NCBI GenBank assembly: GCA_031835245.1
Contig: JAVKOQ010000024.1
Location: 62,001-126,000, forward strand
Reading direction: 5' to 3'
Length of the DNA stretch: 64,000 nt
Source: Balamuthia mandrillaris
Taxonomy: Eukaryota; Discosea; Longamoebia; Balamuthiidae
Made by a program: the position numbers and the translations under genes
Shown here: positions 61,414-64,000 of the stretch, in pieces
Position numbering within the stretch: the first letter of the stretch is position 1
Layout: every line of letters starts with the position of its first letter
The notes under the pieces: model-generated
The model's input: only the letters and a program-made list of their open reading frames with translations
The model's database searches: none
What the model was told of the DNA's origin: nothing

Positions 61414-64000
61414 TCGGATGAGAGGAAGATCAGAGTAAGGGAGGGTGCCCTCGGCCAAGAGCATGGCCAGCACGCCGACGGACCACACGTCCACTTTGGC
61501 GTCGTGGTTCTTCGCTCTGATTTGTTCGGGTGATGAAAGTCTGCATTGTGTCTCATCTCTTTTTTTAAACAAGAAAATAATAAAAGAAAGTAAATGGTGA
61601 TGAAGAGAAGAGCAAACAAAGGAGGTCAGCTTTGAGAGCGAGAGAGAGAGAGAGAGCAAGAGAAAAAGAGAGAGAGAATCGCACCTTTCCGTTCTACTGC
61701 TATCAGAGCCGAGTTTGCTGCAATCCACCAGGTTGGCTGTTTGCGAGAGGGTTATTATTTAGAGGGAAAATAAAAGAATGTGAAAGAAACAAAAGGGACT
61801 CACCGATCTTAACTTGTCCAGAGGGAGTGATAAGGACAGTCTTGCTGTTGATGTTGTTGTGGATGCGATTCATCGCATGCACGTGGAATAGCCCCTTCAA
61901 CGTCTGTTATTTTATGTGACCGTTCTCGTTTCAGTAGTTTGTTCAAAAAGAATGAGAAGGCGTGGAGAAGAGATAAAATAAAAACCTCTAAGCAGATGTA
62001 CGCGATGAGCGTTTCATCAAACTTGACGCCAAGTTGAATGAGATCAGATAAAGAGAGGTGGGCAGTGCCTTGCATGACAACCCAAAGCTTTCTGCCTTGA
62101 ATAAACGCATCCAAAAACTGAACAATGTTCTCGTGCCTCATCTCTTTCATCAGGCGGATGCCGCTTGATATCTCATGAAGATTGGTCGCATCGAGATCGA
62201 GCTTCCGAATGCTCACCTGCGTAGAAACAATACTGGAGTATAAGATACGGTCTGGGAAAGATGAAGTCTTTGACAAAGATAGAAGACAGCAGAAGCTCAA
62301 TGAAGAAAGAAAGAAAGGAAGAGGAGAAGAAGAAATACCGGATCGCCGGTTATCGAGTTGGTGGCAGAGAACAGGTTGTGTTCAGCACTGTTGGTTTGTT
62401 TGACGATATCTTTATACAAGGCGTGTGGATCCTCTTTGTTTATCAACACGTCTACTCGTCGAAGAGCAATAACAAAGAAACAAAAGTGAGCAAACATAAC
62501 AAAAAACAAAACAAAGACAAAAACAACTTACCGAATTTTACAAACTGTTTGTCAGCAGGAAAAGAAATGGTGACTTCTCCTCTGTCTGTTGCTACAATGC
62601 CTTCTCCTTCCCCTCCTTCAGAGGAAGAAGACGTGGAAGAAGAGGGAGAAGAAAGAGGGAATGGATGTCTTCTCTCAAACGAGGTAGAGAGCTGGACTCT
62701 GCTTGGAGTGGAGGAAGTCTCCGTTGTTGGTAATGGGGAACCGGAAAGCTGCCTACTGTGACGCTGTTGAAACTGCAGCACATCCAGCACAGCGTCCGGC
62801 TCTTCCAACGCTTCATCTTTGCTGATTGTGCCCTTTAGCATCAGCTCCCATTCGCTTGGCATTCCCTGTTCATTATCGCCGATAGATAGAACAACAGGAA
62901 ATAACAAGAATAATGAAAGAATGCATGAGAAAGAAGGAAAGACAGTAGAAAGACAAGCTAAATGGAGAAAAGGAGAAACGGGAAAGGGGATGAAACCCTG
63001 AATCCAGAGGCAGCATTAAAGTCGGCATGAATAAGATGGCGGACATTGAGAGGCATGCTGACACTGAATCTTCGGCTGCTGGATTCTGCATCTTTCTTGT
63101 CATGAGTACAGCGGAAGGTGCTGTCATCCTGCGTGGTGCGAGTTTCATGAAATCTCGCTTTCAACTCTTCCTTTTTCTCCTCCTCTTCTTCTTCCTTTTC
63201 TTTCCCTGCATTGAAATACGAGTCGAGGAAGGCAGAGGGATGTGGGATGTGAGCTGTGAGAAAGAAAAAGAGGAGAAGTGAAACAGAGATGAATAACTTA
63301 CTTCCTTTGAATCCCCTGAACAGCTTATTGGAGAGAGTTTTGCTGAGGGATCTTCTCTTTTCTCGTTTAAGTTTGGTGAGTGCCGGCATGCTGGGTGCGT
63401 CCTGGCCCGGTTGATCCGCGAGCTTGTTTGCTGTCGAGGAGGAGCTCAATGAACGTGGCAGTCGTTCTTCTTCCTCCATTCCCTCTTCTGCTTCTTCGTC
63501 GTCGTCATCATCTTGTTTCATAGCATCTATTATCTCTTCCTTTCTAGTTTTCTTTTCATTGTGGGTTTTACGCGTCACTTTGTCAGTTGTTGTCTCTTTT
63601 TCACGCTTGTGTGTTTCTCCTTCTTCTTGCTCTTCTTCCGATTCCTCTTGTTCGTGTCGTTGCATTAGCAATAATACTACATCCATATGGCCAAGTCTTT
63701 CTGCTATTTGTAGAGCTATCTCACCGTTACAATCCCGCCTATAACATATGCTCTTTTTTTTTGAAGTGTTTTGTAGGTTAGTATATCCATCTTCTCTTTT
63801 CCGTCCTATCTCTCTTCTTTTCTCTTTCTCTCCTTGGTGTTCTTACCTCATCGCGTTTTGCTGCCACGTCGAATTGGAGAAGCGCACGAACAATATCCTC
63901 TCTTCCTTGAAAGGCGGCAAAGTGAAGAGGCAAACATCCAAATGAATCACTGGTGGCAACCAGTCGAATAGCCTCTTTCGTTTCCAACCGTTGAAGAAGC
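60972..64000 (-). CDS. Ankyrin-CRIB protein with PAK-like pseudokinase domain (5' end outside window)
   Basis: About ten exons on the minus strand, stop TAG 60972-60974. Visible N-terminus: ankyrin-type FGCLPLHFAAFQGREDIVRA and CNGEIALQIAERLGHMDVVL, an acidic linker and a basic patch. A p21-binding (CRIB/PBD) motif follows: VSMPLNVRHLIHADFNAASG then FRGMPSEWELMLKG and PDAVLDVLQFQ, in the PAK order. The kinase-like domain is PAK/STE20-related (LMKEMRHENIVQFLDAF, GRKLWVVMQGT, DVWSVGVLAMLLAEG, KDHKDRPTALDLLHHPFL). All catalytic motifs are degenerate: the Gly loop reads KQTNSAEHN, VAIK reads VSIR (62202-62216), HRDIKSDN reads HNNINSKT (about 61838-61861), DFG reads NLV (61727-61735). SPE and the DVWSxG Asp are kept, so the fold is probably intact. 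It likely binds Rac/Cdc42-type GTPases as a non-catalytic effector. Confidence 0.85.
61366..61410. repeat. (GA)n microsatellite, pseudokinase gene intron
   Basis: About 20 GA units on plus, (CT)n on the sense strand; a second shorter run lies at about 61637-61680 in another intron of the same gene. Confidence 0.88.

Noticed and set aside
1..64000. Bacterial-style operons, ribosome binding sites, CRISPR arrays
   Set aside because: Spliced eukaryotic genes throughout; none of these apply or were seen.

Overview
This is nuclear DNA of an intron-rich, gene-dense eukaryote. I count about 21 protein-coding genes on both strands in 64 kb. Nearly all are split by short GT-AG introns, mostly 50-150 bp, and spacers are usually 100-500 bp. 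The gene set (GBF1-type ArfGEF, HEATR5/Laa1, DH-PH-RhoGAP, PAK-like and LIM proteins, MIX23, SRRM1, PIG-B, 2-oxoglutarate dehydrogenase) together with dense (CT)n tracts in introns suggests a free-living amoebozoan, perhaps a Centramoebida/Balamuthia-like genome. That taxonomic call is inference. No tRNA, rRNA or CRISPR array was recognised.

Layout. 1-6.5 kb: 3' part of a HEATR5/Laa1 gene, then a divergent cyclin (both +). 6.6-12.5 kb: OGDH E1 (-) and SRRM1-like PWI splicing factor (+), divergent from a 542-bp spacer. 12.7-15.25 kb: an accessory pocket with a truncated IS607-type TnpA fragment, a 38-bp-arm inverted repeat, a run of five hairpins, a 15-bp minisatellite and a duplicated segment of about 50 bp. 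15.26-19.7 kb: PIG-B (-) and a TQ-rich FHA protein (+), divergent. 19.5-28.6 kb: one very large minus-strand gene with an alpha/beta hydrolase and an App1-like segment. 28.9-40.6 kb: GBF1-type Sec7 ArfGEF, a two-LIM protein and an RCC1-repeat protein (all -). 40.8-44.9 kb: alpha-galactosidase and dihydroxyacetone kinase (both +). 44.9-46.6 kb: unassigned ORFs and a polypurine tract of about 400 bp. 46.6-49.7 kb: phosphoserine phosphatase and an ankyrin protein (-). 49.7-50.9 kb: an AT-rich island without genes. 50.9-57.8 kb: diacylglycerol kinase with C-terminal PH (-) and IQ-DH-PH-RhoGAP (+), divergent. 57.9-59.8 kb: tandem-PHD protein (-). 60.1-61.0 kb: MIX23 (+). 61.0-64.0 kb: ankyrin-CRIB protein with a PAK-like kinase domain that has lost its catalytic residues (-, 5' end outside the window).

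How the genes relate. There are no operons; several gene pairs share bidirectional promoters and two pairs converge with overlapping coding ends. Trafficking and signalling are over-represented (HEATR5 with AP-1, GBF1 with Arf, DGK, RhoGEF/GAP, PAK-like CRIB protein, LIM protein), but neighbours are not otherwise obviously linked.

The most unusual content is (i) the ankyrin-CRIB pseudokinase, (ii) the accessory pocket at 12.7-15.2 kb, and (iii) the giant hydrolase gene, with a low-complexity insertion of roughly 800 residues inside its catalytic domain and a four-fold short peptide repeat. Splice sites are read by eye; where phases were checked and close to an intact reading frame this is stated.
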